Shown here piece by piece: positions 25,532 through 37,765 of a DNA stretch of 64,000 bases. The notes beneath the pieces were generated by a model. That model saw only the letters and a program-made list of their open reading frames with translations, made no database searches and was not told where the DNA came from. Where the stretch lies: NCBI GenBank assembly GCA_016169945.1, contig JADLSH010000333.1, forward strand, positions 496,001 through 560,000, given 5' to 3'. A program made the position numbers and the translations under genes. The DNA is from Trachythela sp. YZ-2020. Taxonomy: Eukaryota; Cnidaria; Anthozoa; Malacalcyonacea; Clavulariidae. Position 1 is the stretch's first letter. Every line of letters starts with the position of its first letter.

Positions 25532-27500
25532 CAGGGATGCCGGAACCACGGGTGCAGCGGGTGCAGTTGCACCCGTTGCCTTTCGTTTTTACCACTTTAC
25601 GGGTGCACTACGGGTGCACAACTGGGGTGCAACGGGTGCACAAAATTACAAAGTAACAACAGATTCCCTGTTTGAATACATCAAAGATATCTTAATAAGG
25701 TGTCAACTGGATGTGATAAGATTAGTTGGAATGACATTTGATGGCGCAATGACCATGAAATCTCTAGCAAAGAAAATCAAAAGTGAAATGAATGAATCAG
25801 CCATTTTCATTCACTGTTTAGCACATTGCCAAGAACTGATCTTTAAATATGCCACCAAGCATTGCCCAGCATTGGAAGATGCCCAGGCACTATGTGAAGA
25901 TCTGTATGTCATTGTTGGGGTTAGCCCTAAACGTGTGGCTCTGTTTGCCAAGATCCAGGATGAGATTGATGGGGATTATGTGTTGCGCCTCCAGAACCTC
26001 TCAAGGACTAGATGGACAACAAGAGGTGCTGCAGGGAATGTTATAACTTTAAAGCATGCAGAACTAATAGCAACTTTAAAGGTGATTTCTGAAGACAAAA
26101 ATACTGATAGCAAATCCAAAGCCAAAGCAAAGGGGCTTATGACAAAACTAGGAACTGCCAAGCACATGTTTAATATGTTTCTTATGAGAGATCTGGCAAA
26201 CATTCTGGAAATGAACTCAAAAAATCTACAAAAAAATTATGTTACAGCAGAAGAAGCAATGGACTGCATCCACAAGATTGAAATAAGGCTTGCAGAGATG
26301 AGATCTAGTGCTCAAGAATTTGAAAAGGTAATACAAAGTTAGAAAGACACGCCAACAAATAAACTATTAAATATGACTGGTGGTATGTGTTCTAACAATC
26401 ACCAATATTCAGTTATTCCAGCATGTGTACACTATTTAAGATGAAATCATATACTTTTTTATTTTCTAGCTAATTCAGAAAGTTAAAGAGTTGAAGCTAC
26501 AAATGAATGTAACTAATGAAAACAGACCAAGAAAGGCACCAAGAAGAGCCGAAGACTTCGTCGCCCACGATGTGGCACCCATGAGTGGACACGATTCAAA
26601 TGATCTCAAAACGGAACTCAAACGTGTATATATGTGTGCTATTGACAGCATCGTGAGTTCGATGAAGGAAAGGTTTGATCAAAACGACATTAAACCAGTC
26701 TGCGATATCAACCGAATGCTAATCTTGTGTGCCAACAACGAGGTCGATGTCACCACTGAGTATGTCATCAAGCACCTTGGCGTTGCTAAACAGTTTGTAC
26801 AAGTCGATTTGTTAATTCAAGAATTGAAAGACCTACATGTCCACATCAATTTGTACAACATGGAACTGAAACGAGAATCTATGCCTATCATTAAAAAGGT
26901 TACTGCTATCTCAACTATCCAAGGCGTGTTGAATACAAAGCCGGTCTCGAAAGCTTCACTCCCTGAGACGCATAAGCTGTTGATTCTCCTGTCCACGTAT
27001 GCAATGTCATCTGCAACAGCCGAAAGGACATTCAGTGTCATGAGACGTGTCAAGACTTGGCTCAGATCACGAATGTGTCCAGGAATGCTTACAAATTGCA
27101 TGTTTGCAGCAATTCACAAGGACAAAATTGACAACATTGACGCAAAGAAATTGGCAGCAGACTTTATTTCAAGGTCATCTCAAAGGAAGTGTTACTTTGG
27201 ATAACCACTTTAAATTTCACTAACTTACATAAAAACGCTAAGTGAAGACGAAATACTTTATGCATGGCAAAATTATGTGCCTCAATATATAGTTGCAGTT
27301 CAGTCTGTTTGAAATCAATTACTAAAGTTTTTTCGCTTATCGAATTCTTCATTTCTTTATTGGCTAACCTGTGCTTTTTCCAATAACTAAGTGCGTTGTA
27401 GTGCGTCTTATTATTCATCTATCTATGCCCTTTTGCAAAAAAATATGCCCTTTTCATACGAAACTGCACCCATTGCCCTGTATAACTTCCGGCATCCCTG
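25532..27500 (+). mobile_element. hAT element inserted in the PLE, exact TSD
   Basis: Perfect inverted ends CAGGGATGCCGGAA (25532-25545) and TTCCGGCATCCCTG (27487-27500) are flanked by the 8-bp duplication GACTCGGC (25524-25531 and 27501-27508). A GGGTGCA-type subterminal repeat is present. The PLE reading frame continues on both sides. Confidence 0.95.
25655..27204 (+). CDS. hAT transposase, 5'-truncated, one intron
   Basis: Exon 1 (to 26327) has RLVGMTFDGAMTMKSLAKKI and IHCLAHCQEL, the hAT catalytic-fold region. A 142-base GT-AG intron (26328-26469; GTAATA, TTTTCTAG) joins in phase 0 to exon 2 (26470-27204). Exon 2 contains the C-terminal dimerisation motif SATAERTFSVMRRVKTWLR. The N-terminal BED-type finger and first catalytic part are missing after an internal deletion, so it is probably nonautonomous. 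It belongs to the ZMYM1-like hAT group by recollection. Confidence 0.75.
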
Positions 27501-27508
27501 GACTCGGC

Positions 27509-27619
27509 CATTCCACGTTATCAAGAAACCCTGCAAAGAAGCGGTTACAACTACCCCCTAAGCTTCAAACCTCAACCTCCAAAGCCAAAACGCTCCAGAA
27601 GCAGAAACGTAATATTTAA
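27509..27619 (+). pseudogene. PLE reverse transcriptase fragment, part 2
   Basis: Directly after the hAT target duplication, the PLE frame resumes with RYQETLQRSGYNYPLSFKPQ and KRSRSRN, the typical end of the PLE RT domain before the linker. Confidence 0.65.
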
Positions 27620-27797
27620 TTTAATTTTTAATTTAAAAAGTATTTATATTGCGCTAAAACTATAAATATTCTAAAGCGCAGTTTACAACTTACAACTTTT
27701 GTTATCTAACTATATAAATAAATGTATGTATAAATATATATCTTTTACAGGAGTCCAAAATGTTATATCATAAAATTGCTAAAAACTACAAGTCTTT

Positions 27798-29290
27798 CTA
27801 TAAATCAAAGGCCTTTGTGAACAAAAAGGTCTTTAAGAGTTTCTTAAAAGTTGAAACATTGGAAGTTTCTCTTATATTAAGAGGCAAGCTATTCCACACA
27901 ACAGGACCAGCTTTTAGAAAAGCACGGTCTCCAAATGTTTTACAAGTTGTTCTTGGAACAACGAGTAGTTTCTGTTCACTAGATCTTAAACGATAAGTTC
28001 CTACGTCCTTTAATCGAAGCAAGTTCTCAAGGTATGCGGGTGCCTCCCCATGTAACACTTTAAAAACAATGAGAGCAATTTTAAACTCCACGCGATATCG
28101 AACAGGCAACCAATGCAGCTTCTTTAAGATTGGTGAGATATGCTCAAACTTAGGAACTACGCAGACGACTCGAGCAGCAGCGTTCAAAATTCTCTGTAAT
28201 CTATTAAATTGGCACTGGGGTATACCATATAACAAAGAGTTACAGTAGTCAAGATGTGATGTGACTAAGGCATGAATTAGTGTTTTCGTCGAGTCAGGAG
28301 TTAAAACTTCGAATTTGACGAATGTCAACAAAACTACGAAATGAAATGCTACAAACTTTTCTTTTCCAAGCACCATTGCGCATTTACATTATCAACCCAA
28401 AGGCCCAGGTTGCGCAATATACGCACAATCATAATCATGGATTCTCAACATTTATTAAACGAGTTAACACCTTAGTCAGCTGCTGTCTCGAACCAATGAT
28501 CAGAAACTGAGTCTTTGTATCATTAATTAACAGTTTATGTCCAATTAACCAGGCTCGAACTTCAGTTATGCATTCCTCCATTAGTCGAATAGCATCCGAC
28601 TGGGAGGACGAAGACGTTGGTTTAAATGAAAGGTATAATTGGGTGTCATCAGCGAAGCCGTGGGCGGAAGGGAGATGTTTTGAAACTATTTTAAATATTC
28701 CTGAAGCGTAGAGGAGAAATAGCACGATAGGACGACTGATGTGATGGCATAAGTGAGTTAATTGAACAATGATCTAACATGTCTGGCAGCACTGCCTTTT
28801 CAGCAATTTTGGAGACAAATGGTAAATTACTCACAGGTCTAAAGTTACAAAACACCAAGTCAAGATTCTGCTTTTTCAACGAAGGTAAAACAAGACCAAC
28901 TTTCCATTTATCGGGTACGATACAATCTTCTAGAGACAAATTCACCATTTTGGTAATGATTAGAACAAGAACATCACAACACGTCTTTACAAGTGATGTT
29001 GGAATAGGGTCCAGCTGACAAGAGGCATTGGATGAGTTCATAATAATTATTTGTGCATCTTCCTCTGAAAGGGGGCAGAAAGCCTCTAGTTTAGGAACAT
29101 GTTGTGGGTGTTCAACTGCAGGGGTCTCAACAACGATGCTGTCAATTTCTGTTTTAATTAGTTCTATCTTCCAACAGAAGTATTCTCCAAACTGATTAGC
29201 CAAGACAAGGGGATTATCGTGAGGTGGTAATACATCAGGTTGATGCTTTTTCGATATCATATTGATTACTCGAAAAAGTTTTTTCGCATA
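27798..29290 (-). pseudogene. CR1/L2-type LINE reverse transcriptase, decayed
   Basis: Three minus-strand frames cover one LINE ORF2. The first (to 28691) has the N-terminal RT part (LEAFCPLSEEDAQ, PDKWKVGLVLPSLKK, FRPVSNLPFVSKIAEK). The middle one has GFADDTQLYLSF, the catalytic Asp pair. The last has the C-terminal region (TSHLDYCNSLLYGIP, LHWLPVRYRVEFK, WNSLPLNIRE). The segment between the first and second, including the AFDTVDH region, is deleted. The 5' end abuts a PLE fragment at about 29290. Confidence 0.8.
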
Positions 29291-29329
29291 TGGTTCAACC
29301 CGCCCTACAGCGCCAATGTTGCTACCAAT

Positions 29330-29824
29330 ATTGGGCACAAATTTCTGCAAGCCATTGACGAATGTTTCCCGCAAAGCCATCCATTGCACAAAATACTCAA
29401 CCGAAACACGTTAAAGCTAAATTATAGCTGTATGCCAAACATACAGAACGTTATCTCGGCCCACAACAAAACCATACTCGCGAAACAGCCCCAGACCAAC
29501 AAAGAATGCAATTGCCGCCAGAAGGATTCCTGCCCCCTCTCTGGTAAATGCCTGACTGAGAGTGTAGTTTATCAAGCCACTGTGACGAGAGAAGATACCA
29601 CAGAAGAGAAGACCTATGTAGGACACACCGGGGGCCAATTCAAAACGTGCGTTAATAACCATACAAATTATTTTAGAAACGTTAAGCATAAGCATTCTAC
29701 CGAACTCAGCAAATACGTTTGGCATGAATCCAATGTACAACATTCAGTTAAGTGGAAAATCATCAAAAAATGCAAGAGTTACTCTAACAAAAAAACTAAG
29801 CGATGCAACCTGTGCTTTACATGA
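29330..29824 (+). pseudogene. Penelope-like GIY-YIG endonuclease, different subfamily
   Basis: LKLNYSCMPNIQNVISAHN, the linker CNCRQKDSCPLSGKC, VVYQATV and YVGHTGGQFKTCVNNH mark a PLE endonuclease end, diverged from the 21 and 24.5 kb copies. Its 5' side is replaced by the LINE. It ends in KKTKRCNLCFT with a stop, so it is truncated at the C-terminus. Confidence 0.7.
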
Positions 29825-30374
29825 AAAGTTTATTATATTATTTATTATCCGCAACTCCGTTCCTTGAACTCTAGAAACAATGAGACGATAAAAAGACCAT
29901 TATATGGCATGAACATTTTTATTTCAGAGAAAAATCAAATTATATCATGATATATTATTGTATAATAAAAGAGTTCGCAGTTTACGGTTTTGCTTAAAAG
30001 AGTTCGCAGTTTACGGTTTTGCTTATACTATAATACTAACGAGTAACGACATCACGCAATATGACATTATCAGAATATTCTAGATTTCAGAGTATTGATA
30101 TTTGATATGATATATTAATTTTGTTACGCTTGCGTAAGCTCCACGCTTGCGTAATAAGCTTCACGCTTGCATAAGCTTGAACTATAAATAGCATATCAAG
30201 TAATTTCTGATTATGGACATTATATAATTACATAAAATAGCTTTAGACGACTCTATAAAAGCGCGGCTAGCTCTGTAGCTCATACCCACAGCGTTGTTAA
30301 TTGTTGTTTGGTATTAAGAAGTTTTAGCGTTTTAAGTATTATTAAAAAAACCTAAAATTCCTCGACTACGATTC
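29825..30374. other. Non-coding stretch with tandem repeats
   Basis: A 29-bp unit containing GAGTTCGCAGTTTACGG is duplicated at 29967-30024. CACGCTTGCGTAA-type units recur two to three times at 30122-30180. No gene is seen. Confidence 0.6.
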
Positions 30375-33232
30375 TTGTTACGGGCTTACGGCGTTACAAA
30401 CTGTAATAAAAATTTAAAAAGACACAAGACGCTAATTGCTATTATGGATGGCAAACGATCTAAATTGTCTCAGAAGAATCAAAAGCACACTTACCGTCTT
30501 CGCGTCAGTTGTTCTGAATGCAGTAAGGTCATAGACTCCGATTACAAAGACCACCATGTCAAAAGTCAGCACCTTGGAAAAAATGTGAAATTTACCACAG
30601 TCATATCTCCTTCTCAAACCCAACTGAATTTCACCAGGAAAAGTGACGATGAACCCGTAGGCGTAGCCAAACGACCTAAACTACTAGATCCAGCTCCGGA
30701 TGATTCTGTTAAAAGTGTGGTAAACTCGTCTCAGAGTGTCCAGGATTCGTCGGAACAAAATAAACTTGTAGATCCGTCACAATGTGAAGACGACACAAAC
30801 AACTCGGATATATCACAATTTGATACAAATTCAATCTCGTCCGATGCCTTGCAGTTTAAATAATTTTCCTTATCTTTGGATCCCCCGATATGTGGCACAA
30901 ACTCAGAATCGTTAGAAGCACATACAGGTAATACAAATGTAGACTCATTGGATACCCCGTCACCTACTCTTCATTCGGTTTCGAATTATTTGCTCGATTC
31001 CCAGCCTGACAATATGGGCGATTTCCCTTCTCCACGGAGAGATAGCTCTCTGTCGCCGGAGATTACCCATATAATCGAGTCCCCTGAAACAAATCTTGAC
31101 GAGAAAAAAGATAAACCCTACGAACCCAATGCTCCAGTGGTGTCAAATAGCGACCAGGACGGCCCTCGTCAACCAGTACTGGGCAAGTACAATCCCACCA
31201 CGTTTGGCAATGATTCTTTCCAGAGAGATTTCCAAGCGGAGTGGTACAAACAGTACCCTTGGCTGAACTATTCGATTGACAATCACGAGGCGTCTTGTTT
31301 TGCATGTGAGCGATTTTCGAATGATGATTCTTTTCATTTCACCAACTGGAAGAAAACGGAGCGACTGAAGAAACACCATGTAAGCGTAAACCATGGAGTA
31401 GCCATGTCTAAATGGATAAGCTATCGATCGAAGACAAGACGGCAAACATCGGTCATGAAACAACTGCATACCGCTCACAAAGACTATGTTGAAATGAACC
31501 GCAAGTATATGAAAGTCATTATGGAATCTTTATTCTACACTGCCCAACAGAATATCGCCCAAAGAGGGCACGAAGAGAAACGTGATGATATTGGCAACTT
31601 CTCCGACGTAAATCGTGGTAACTTTTTGGAATTGTTACGTGTACGTTGCATCGACATTCCGTGGCTCGAACAAATGTTGAAAACTCACTTAGGAAAGCAT
31701 ACGCAATGGACAGCACCAGGGATTCAAAACGAAATTCTTCAAATATTAGCTGATCTTATCAACTAGAAAGAATTCAGCAGGATTGCATCGCCAGTGGGCC
31801 ATTTGGCGTGATCGTGGACGAGACATCCGACATCAGTCGTCATGAGCAAGTCTCCATATGCCTTAGTTTTATCGCCGATGGGGTTAAAAAAGAAGCGTTT
31901 GTCGGCTTTTACGAAACGAAAACAACCGACGGCAAAACGCTATACGATCTGATAACGAAGGCGATCTCGGATCTCAACCTGGACTTGACCAATATAGTTG
32001 GCAAATGTTTTGACGGTGCAGCTAACATGAGTGGCTAAGAGAAGGGAGTAGCCGCCCGGATGAAGGAGTGTTCTCCACTTGCTGTATATGTGCATTGTTA
32101 CGGTCATTTACTTAACCTAGCAATGCAAGACACGATGTCAGAAGTCGAACCACTACGAAATGCACTCGGAAATATTCAGAGTCTGTACAATTTACTTGAG
32201 GCAAGTTCGAAACGGCACGCCATGTTCGGTGATATTGAAGTTGAACGCGATCATCTGATGTTGACTCTTAAATCCCTAAGTGTAACGCGTTGGTCTTGTC
32301 GATGGGAAGCGGTCAAGGCTGTCACCGAACAGATCGAGCGAATTGTGAAGGCCCTCATTAAACTGGCCAACGACAAAGACCCAAAAACATATTCCGACAG
32401 CAGGGCCCTGCTAAATGTCATGTGCGATTTTGAGTTTGTTCTGAGACTTTGTATACTGAAAGTCATCTTGTCAAACACCAGTGCTCTGAGTACTTATTTA
32501 CAGGGTAAGGACGTTGATGTTATTAACGCTTGACGAAACGGAACACTTACTATCAAGACCTTGAAAGGCTGCCGAACCGAGGAAAGCTACGAACTAATTT
32601 GGAAACGAGCAAATCAAATCAGTGGTGACGTTAAATCTTGGACCCAGAATACTGTATTTGTTACCTTTCGTGATGCACGTGTACCACGGAAAAAGCCTTC
32701 CCGACGTGTACAATATCTCGCCGGTGAGTCAGCAACGTCCAACACGGAAGCAATGACACCTATGCAGCACTACAGAGTCAATACCTATTACAACTCTCTT
32801 GACCATGTTTTGGCAGAACTGGAAACTCGTTTTCAAGGAAATGACCAGGACGTGCTGTGTGCTTTGGGTGCGGTTATTCTGAGCGAAAAACCATCAGAGT
32901 CAGATTTTGAGCTCATTGGTAACTTCTATGGTCTCGACAAAGATCTAATAGAAGTCGATCAGAAACTCTTTAACCATTTCAAACAAAGTAACGCTGAGAT
33001 TTCTCGTGTACAACAGCTTCCAAGGTTATAGATCTGCTTTACAAAAACGAACTATGTGAAATGGTACCCGAGTTCACGAAAGCCGCTACCATTTTAGCAG
33101 TAATTCCAGCAACATCTTGTTCGGCCGAAAGGTCATTTAGTGGGCTCCGACGATTGAAGACGTACCTACGGAGTACCATGGGCGAGAAGAGGCTTAGCAA
33201 CATGGCATTGATAAACATTGAAAGGGAGTAAT
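30375..33232 (+). pseudogene. ZMYM1/TTF-type hAT transposase, decayed
   Basis: Successive plus-strand frames follow the order of ZMYM1-like hAT proteins. An N-terminal Ser/Asp-rich part comes first. The TTF zinc finger region follows (FQAEWYKQYPWLNYSIDN, CFACERF). The DUF4371-type core has GVIVDETSDISRHEQ, FDGAANMSG and YVHCYGHLLNLAM. The C-terminal dimerisation motif ATSCSAERSFSGLRRLKTYL ends near 33230. Stops at about 31764, 32036, 32531 and 33029, plus small shifts, break the frame. No TIR/TSD pair was found. Confidence 0.8.
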
Positions 33233-33746
33233 GAAATCGAGTGATAAGAGACGACATGGAAAGAATGATTGACATTTTTGGCAAGCGGAAAGGTCGCAAT
33301 GCTCATTTCTTTTAACTTGCATGGATAAGTGAAGATCTGTAAGAAATTGCATGAGAGATTCTCAGGCTGCTTGTGAAAAACTTTAAACTTGATAGCTGAA
33401 TTAGCTCCTGAGTCTTATTGAAGGGAGCATTTATATAGTATCAGAACAGTCAGGAACTTTGAAATAACGAAAATATACTGTACAGACGTTATAGGTCGTT
33501 CTAATGCTTGAATCGAAAAGATCTTAAGATATGTTAACATGTTGTAAATTTATTTATATTGTTTGTTTGTTTATAAAGACAATCGTCACAGCTCTGTGGA
33601 AAACATGTTTTAATTAATGACCGATACATTTTGAAAATTCACGTGATAAGGAACGAAAAATTTTCGGGCAATTAGCCGGAAATTTTCGGGCAACAAGCCT
33701 CAGCCCCCCCAATTGAGATTAGCCCCGTACGCCTATGGTGATAACT

Positions 33747-34432
33747 GAGTTTAACTGTAGCTGTAGCGTTAGGTTAGCTTATGTTATCTAACACCAATAT
33801 ATTTGCGAGTATGTCAATTTGCAAGATTTTAAAGATATCTCCTATAATTATGTACTCCTTACATAGAATATGTGCCGTACCGCAGCTTCAATAGTAACAA
33901 AGCTATATATGTTATTTTATGCACTGTAAATATCGCAGTGTTGGGCCAACACCGAAAAGGTGTACCATTTGTTCCGTTAACACTTCTTTGGTGTAAGGTA
34001 GAAAATTACCCTAATTACACCAAATTTAGTGCAAATTTACCTTAGAACAGTGTAATATCACCTCACTCCCCTGTTATATTACACGTTGCGATAGTGTAAA
34101 TATACACTTATTCAGTGTTAGATATGCCTACACTTGAGAAGTGTAAATCTACACTTACGTTGGTGTATCATAACCAAGAACATGTCAACATGCACCGATC
34201 TGGTGTAATATAAAAACTGCTTTATTGCGTCGTAAATTTACTTTCAAACGGTGTATATTTACCAAACCAGAGTGTTCCAGTCTTCCAGACAACACCGCGA
34301 TGGCGCAAACATACGCCTGGATGGTGTACAAAATGTAGCCACTCATGCAGTGTAAATCTACACTTGACTCGGGGGCGGATCCAAACTGATGCAACTGATG
34401 CGAATGCATCAGTCAAACGAACTGACATACAA
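33747..34432. repeat. GTGTAAA-rich element, copy 1
   Basis: About 690 bp from GTGATAACTGAGTTTAAC to AACGAACTGACAT recurs at 56668-57330 with few differences. Inside are many short motifs GTGTAAAT, GGTGTA and TTACAC in both directions, spaced 15-40 bases, making a cluster of small inverted repeats. It has no coding capacity that I trust. Confidence 0.8.
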
Positions 34433-35384
34433 TATGTATACTAGTTTATACAAAATAGTGACTATATTAAAATATAGCATATCGAAGGTTACGTTCGTTT
34501 CTTTTTATCCTAAACACCTTAAAATTCATTACTTACGCTCTTATTGACTTATACTACTCAATAATTCTTAAAAACGATATATTTTCATCTTAAAAAATCA
34601 AAACAAAGCCAAAGTGGACACGATGTACAAAATTTCGCCTTTCTCAAGTGGTACGGTTTGTTGTCGCGAATTTATTTCGCTAAATATGTCTCTGTTTTTG
34701 TATAGATTAATCCACTGAGTTGTATTTAACTCAGTCGATGCGTCATACGTCACGTTGGGTAAGGAGTGCACACTGAGCTATATTATCTTACAATGGGAGT
34801 GCATCAGTGATATTATATTACAGTGAGAGTGCATCAGTGATATTATATTACAGTGGGAGTGCATCAGTGGTGCAACAGTCCCGAGTCCTCTTGGCCGAGT
34901 TTTCGCAACGAGACGTCATGAAAATGTTCCTGCCTACGTAACGTTGGGAGATGAATGCTGACTGCATGTGACTGATGCATTTCGCCCGCAATCAGAATAG
35001 TCAGTGAATCAGTAATGCAAGAAATTTGATCCATGTCTAATCAAGAATAATGCGCGGATCTTTGCCCACGTTTCTCGAACATCATGGCAGAACGTATGCA
35101 AATTTTAATAACTACGACCTTTGTTCGTTGTTTCGAGATAACAAGGCTGTCGAAATCGATGCAGTAAGGAAGAACTGTGAAATGAAAGCTTCCTCAGTCA
35201 TTTCACAAACTGATTGAATCTGAATTACTTATCCCTAAGCATATAACCAATGTATGGCAACGTGGAGAACTGCGGGTATAAAAGTAAGTGTTGACTTTGT
35301 ATCAATAATACATATTATTATACATTGTAGTCACTGCGTGTCTTCTGATTGGCTAATTGCTTACAGTTAAATATGGGAATCACG

Positions 35385-35440
35385 CAACCTACAGATAACT
35401 GAGTTATCTGCTAGCAGATAACTCAGTTATCTGTAGGTTG
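35385..35440. repeat. Perfect 56-bp palindrome
   Basis: The sequence is its own exact reverse complement with no spacer, centred at 35412/35413 (CTGCTAGCAG). Each 28-base arm contains two inverted GATAACT/AGTTATC motifs, so smaller palindromes are nested within it. Confidence 0.95.
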
Positions 35441-35755
35441 AGCCAGCAGTACGTACTTTTTTAGCAGGCGGCAGCTCTACATACAAGAATAAAAACAAGA
35501 AAAACAACATGAATAAACGATGTCTTTTTGAAAGTTTTTGCGTAAAAAATACACTCTTTTGAAACTTTTATCAGAACTATAGTAAGTAAATTAGATTTAT
35601 AATATTTTGTCGTTCTTGTTTTATTTTTATAATTGGTTTTTACCCCAATATTTTAGAACCAAACGCAGTTTTGCGCGACAGAATTTAAATCGTTGTTTAT
35701 CGAAGGAGTATGTTGAATGACAATGCAATGTATAATAAAACAATTATTGAATTCG

Positions 35756-35868
35756 GTTTTTGTTATATTCGGAATTATCAAGGTCTCGGTAAGTGTTATC
35801 AGTCTCAGCCTTAGGCTTCGCCTGATAACACTTACCTTGACCTTGATAATTCCAGATATCACAAAAAC
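35756..35868. repeat. Inverted repeat, 47-bp arms
   Basis: Arms 35756-35802 and 35822-35868 (GTTTTTGTTATATTC... and ...GATATCACAAAAAC) pair with few mismatches around a 19-base loop. It is probably a foldback element or transposon end. Confidence 0.8.
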
Positions 35869-36314
35869 CTCATCCAATAATTGTTAATTATATTATTGTG
35901 TAAATATTGATCGTTGAAATTAAAACATTTAACAGTATATTTTGTCACAAACAGACTGTGTCTGTATAAAATATGAAATGTTACCAATGTGGTTATTGCT
36001 ACCGAGCGTCAGCGAGGCAGCACGCTATTCTTGACGTGCTAAGGTTTCTCCAGAGTTAACTTGCCCCAGTCTTTTACCCTACCAATATATTGTCGAGATT
36101 TGGATTTGGCGTCGGTCAGATGGATGGATGTTTATCGTAATTCCGGGGCAAAAGGTCGAGCTTTAAGTCATTTTTAAAATTAGGGGGAGTGAACGAGATA
36201 TTGTAATTGTATGCGCACGCATGCATGTTTCTTTCCATGTGCTCGATCAAGATTTTGAAAACTTTATATACGAATGCGAAAAGATCGAAATTTTCCAGAA
36301 AATCTTAGGTAAGT

Positions 36315-37263
36315 ATGGCTCTGTTTATTTCTACTGACATACATCAAGGCGATGAACTATTTAGTGTTCAATCTAGAGGGAAGCAATGTGCTTTCATGAG
36401 TTTATCGGCTATTTTAACACCCCAAAATAACCCGCTGATCGATTGGTCAAAAACAACATTAATTAAATGTCTTATTGCAAGGAGACAAAATGTACTTAAA
36501 AGCACTAGATAATGGCTTAATTGTACTAGACCCAGGTGTAGAATTTGTGTCAATAGATAACTTACCAACAGTTGTCAGTGTTTCATGTGGTAAGAACATG
36601 TTTTCTTACGAGATCTGTGGATCTGTGATATCGCCTGTACAGGCAAAAACAGATGCATTATCTGTGATGGCGACAAATAGTGATCTACCTGTTGTTGTAG
36701 AGTCGGCTGAGGCACTATAAAGCATTGATTTGCCCGTTGAGGCACAGACTACATCGACCTGCCCGTTGATGCACAAAATAACATTGATCTGCCCATTGTG
36801 GCGGAAAGTAACATTGATCTGCCCATGGTGGCAGAGCCCACTGAGGCACAAAATAATATTGATCTGCCCATTGTGGTAGAGCCCATTGAGGCACAAAATA
36901 ACATTGATTTACCCATTGGGCTATTCCAATTTTAATCTGAACCCCCTGTTGAGCAACCCCCCATATTTTCGTATTTCCATGGGAGATAGCACCATTGAGC
37001 ACAAAATAATATTGATCTGCCCATTGTGGTAGAACCTGTTGAGGCTGAAAATGAAAACCAAATTTGGTTCAAAAATTATAAAAAAGAGCTTCAAGGTCTT
37101 GTTATAACTGATCGAGAAATTGAGTCTCACTACTATGATATTCATACAGCACGTTTGAATACATTTTTGAATGGTAGTCATGCTATTTTAATAATATTAT
37201 AAGGTTATATGATGGCATTAATAAAGCAAATGGATGATTTCTTTTTATTTGACTCACATAAAC
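36315..37263 (+). pseudogene. Cysteine peptidase-like (C76/USP-type) ORF with internal repeats
   Basis: The ORF starts MALFISTDIHQGDELFSVQS and has SRGKQCAFMSLSAIL, a Cys box like those in herpes-tegument-type deubiquitinases. The frame shifts near 36480, continues with GLIVLDPGVEFVSIDNLP, and enters a 45-nt tandem repeat (36720-37060, units around NIDLPIVVEPIEAQ) with stops. It ends with ELQGLVITDREIESHYYDIH and MDDFFLFDSH, supplying the Asp-x-His box. Cys and His boxes in this order support a papain-like peptidase, likely from a large transposon or virus-like element. It is broken by several indels. Confidence 0.45.
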
Positions 37264-37765
37264 AAACCATTGAGTTTGAATAAGAGATGGGATTACAATC
37301 ATGGATCCCTATTACAACATAGTATGTACTGCAAGTATATATATTCCCTAATCAAATGTTTAACACATTTCATTTTCAAATTAATTTTATCAATCTATTT
37401 TAATCAATTTTACTCTTTATCACTGACACTGTATGTATGAAAATGTGATAGTTTTCCCCATCTTAGCTTGCTTAAATGGGCCACATATTTATCAGACCTC
37501 GGTGACCTGGTCACTGGCATATAAACTGTAATGTGTCTTACCTTGCTATTCTATTCTAGCTGTCTAAAGCCAATAAAATGCCATACAATTTCAGGGACAG
37601 AATGGTTTAATTTAGTTGTATGTTTGGTTTTCACCAGAGAATTGTATAATCTTTCTAGTTTAGTTGTTTGGTTTTCACAAGAGAATTGTATAATTTTGAT
37701 TTGTGAGGAATGTGTTATGCCGCAAAATCCCAGCGTCATTTGATTGGTCGCGATACGAGAAAAAC
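37264..37765. other. Non-coding stretch
   Basis: A TTTGGTTTTCACAAGAGAAT-type unit is present twice near 37622-37700. No gene is seen. Confidence 0.5.

Larger units (their letters stand above)
34433..36314. other. Non-coding stretch with palindromes
   Basis: No gene is seen. A roughly 31-bp unit (GTGCATCAGTGATATTATAT) is repeated about three times at 34799-34870. Two strong inverted repeats at 35385-35440 and 35756-35868 are listed separately. Confidence 0.5.
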
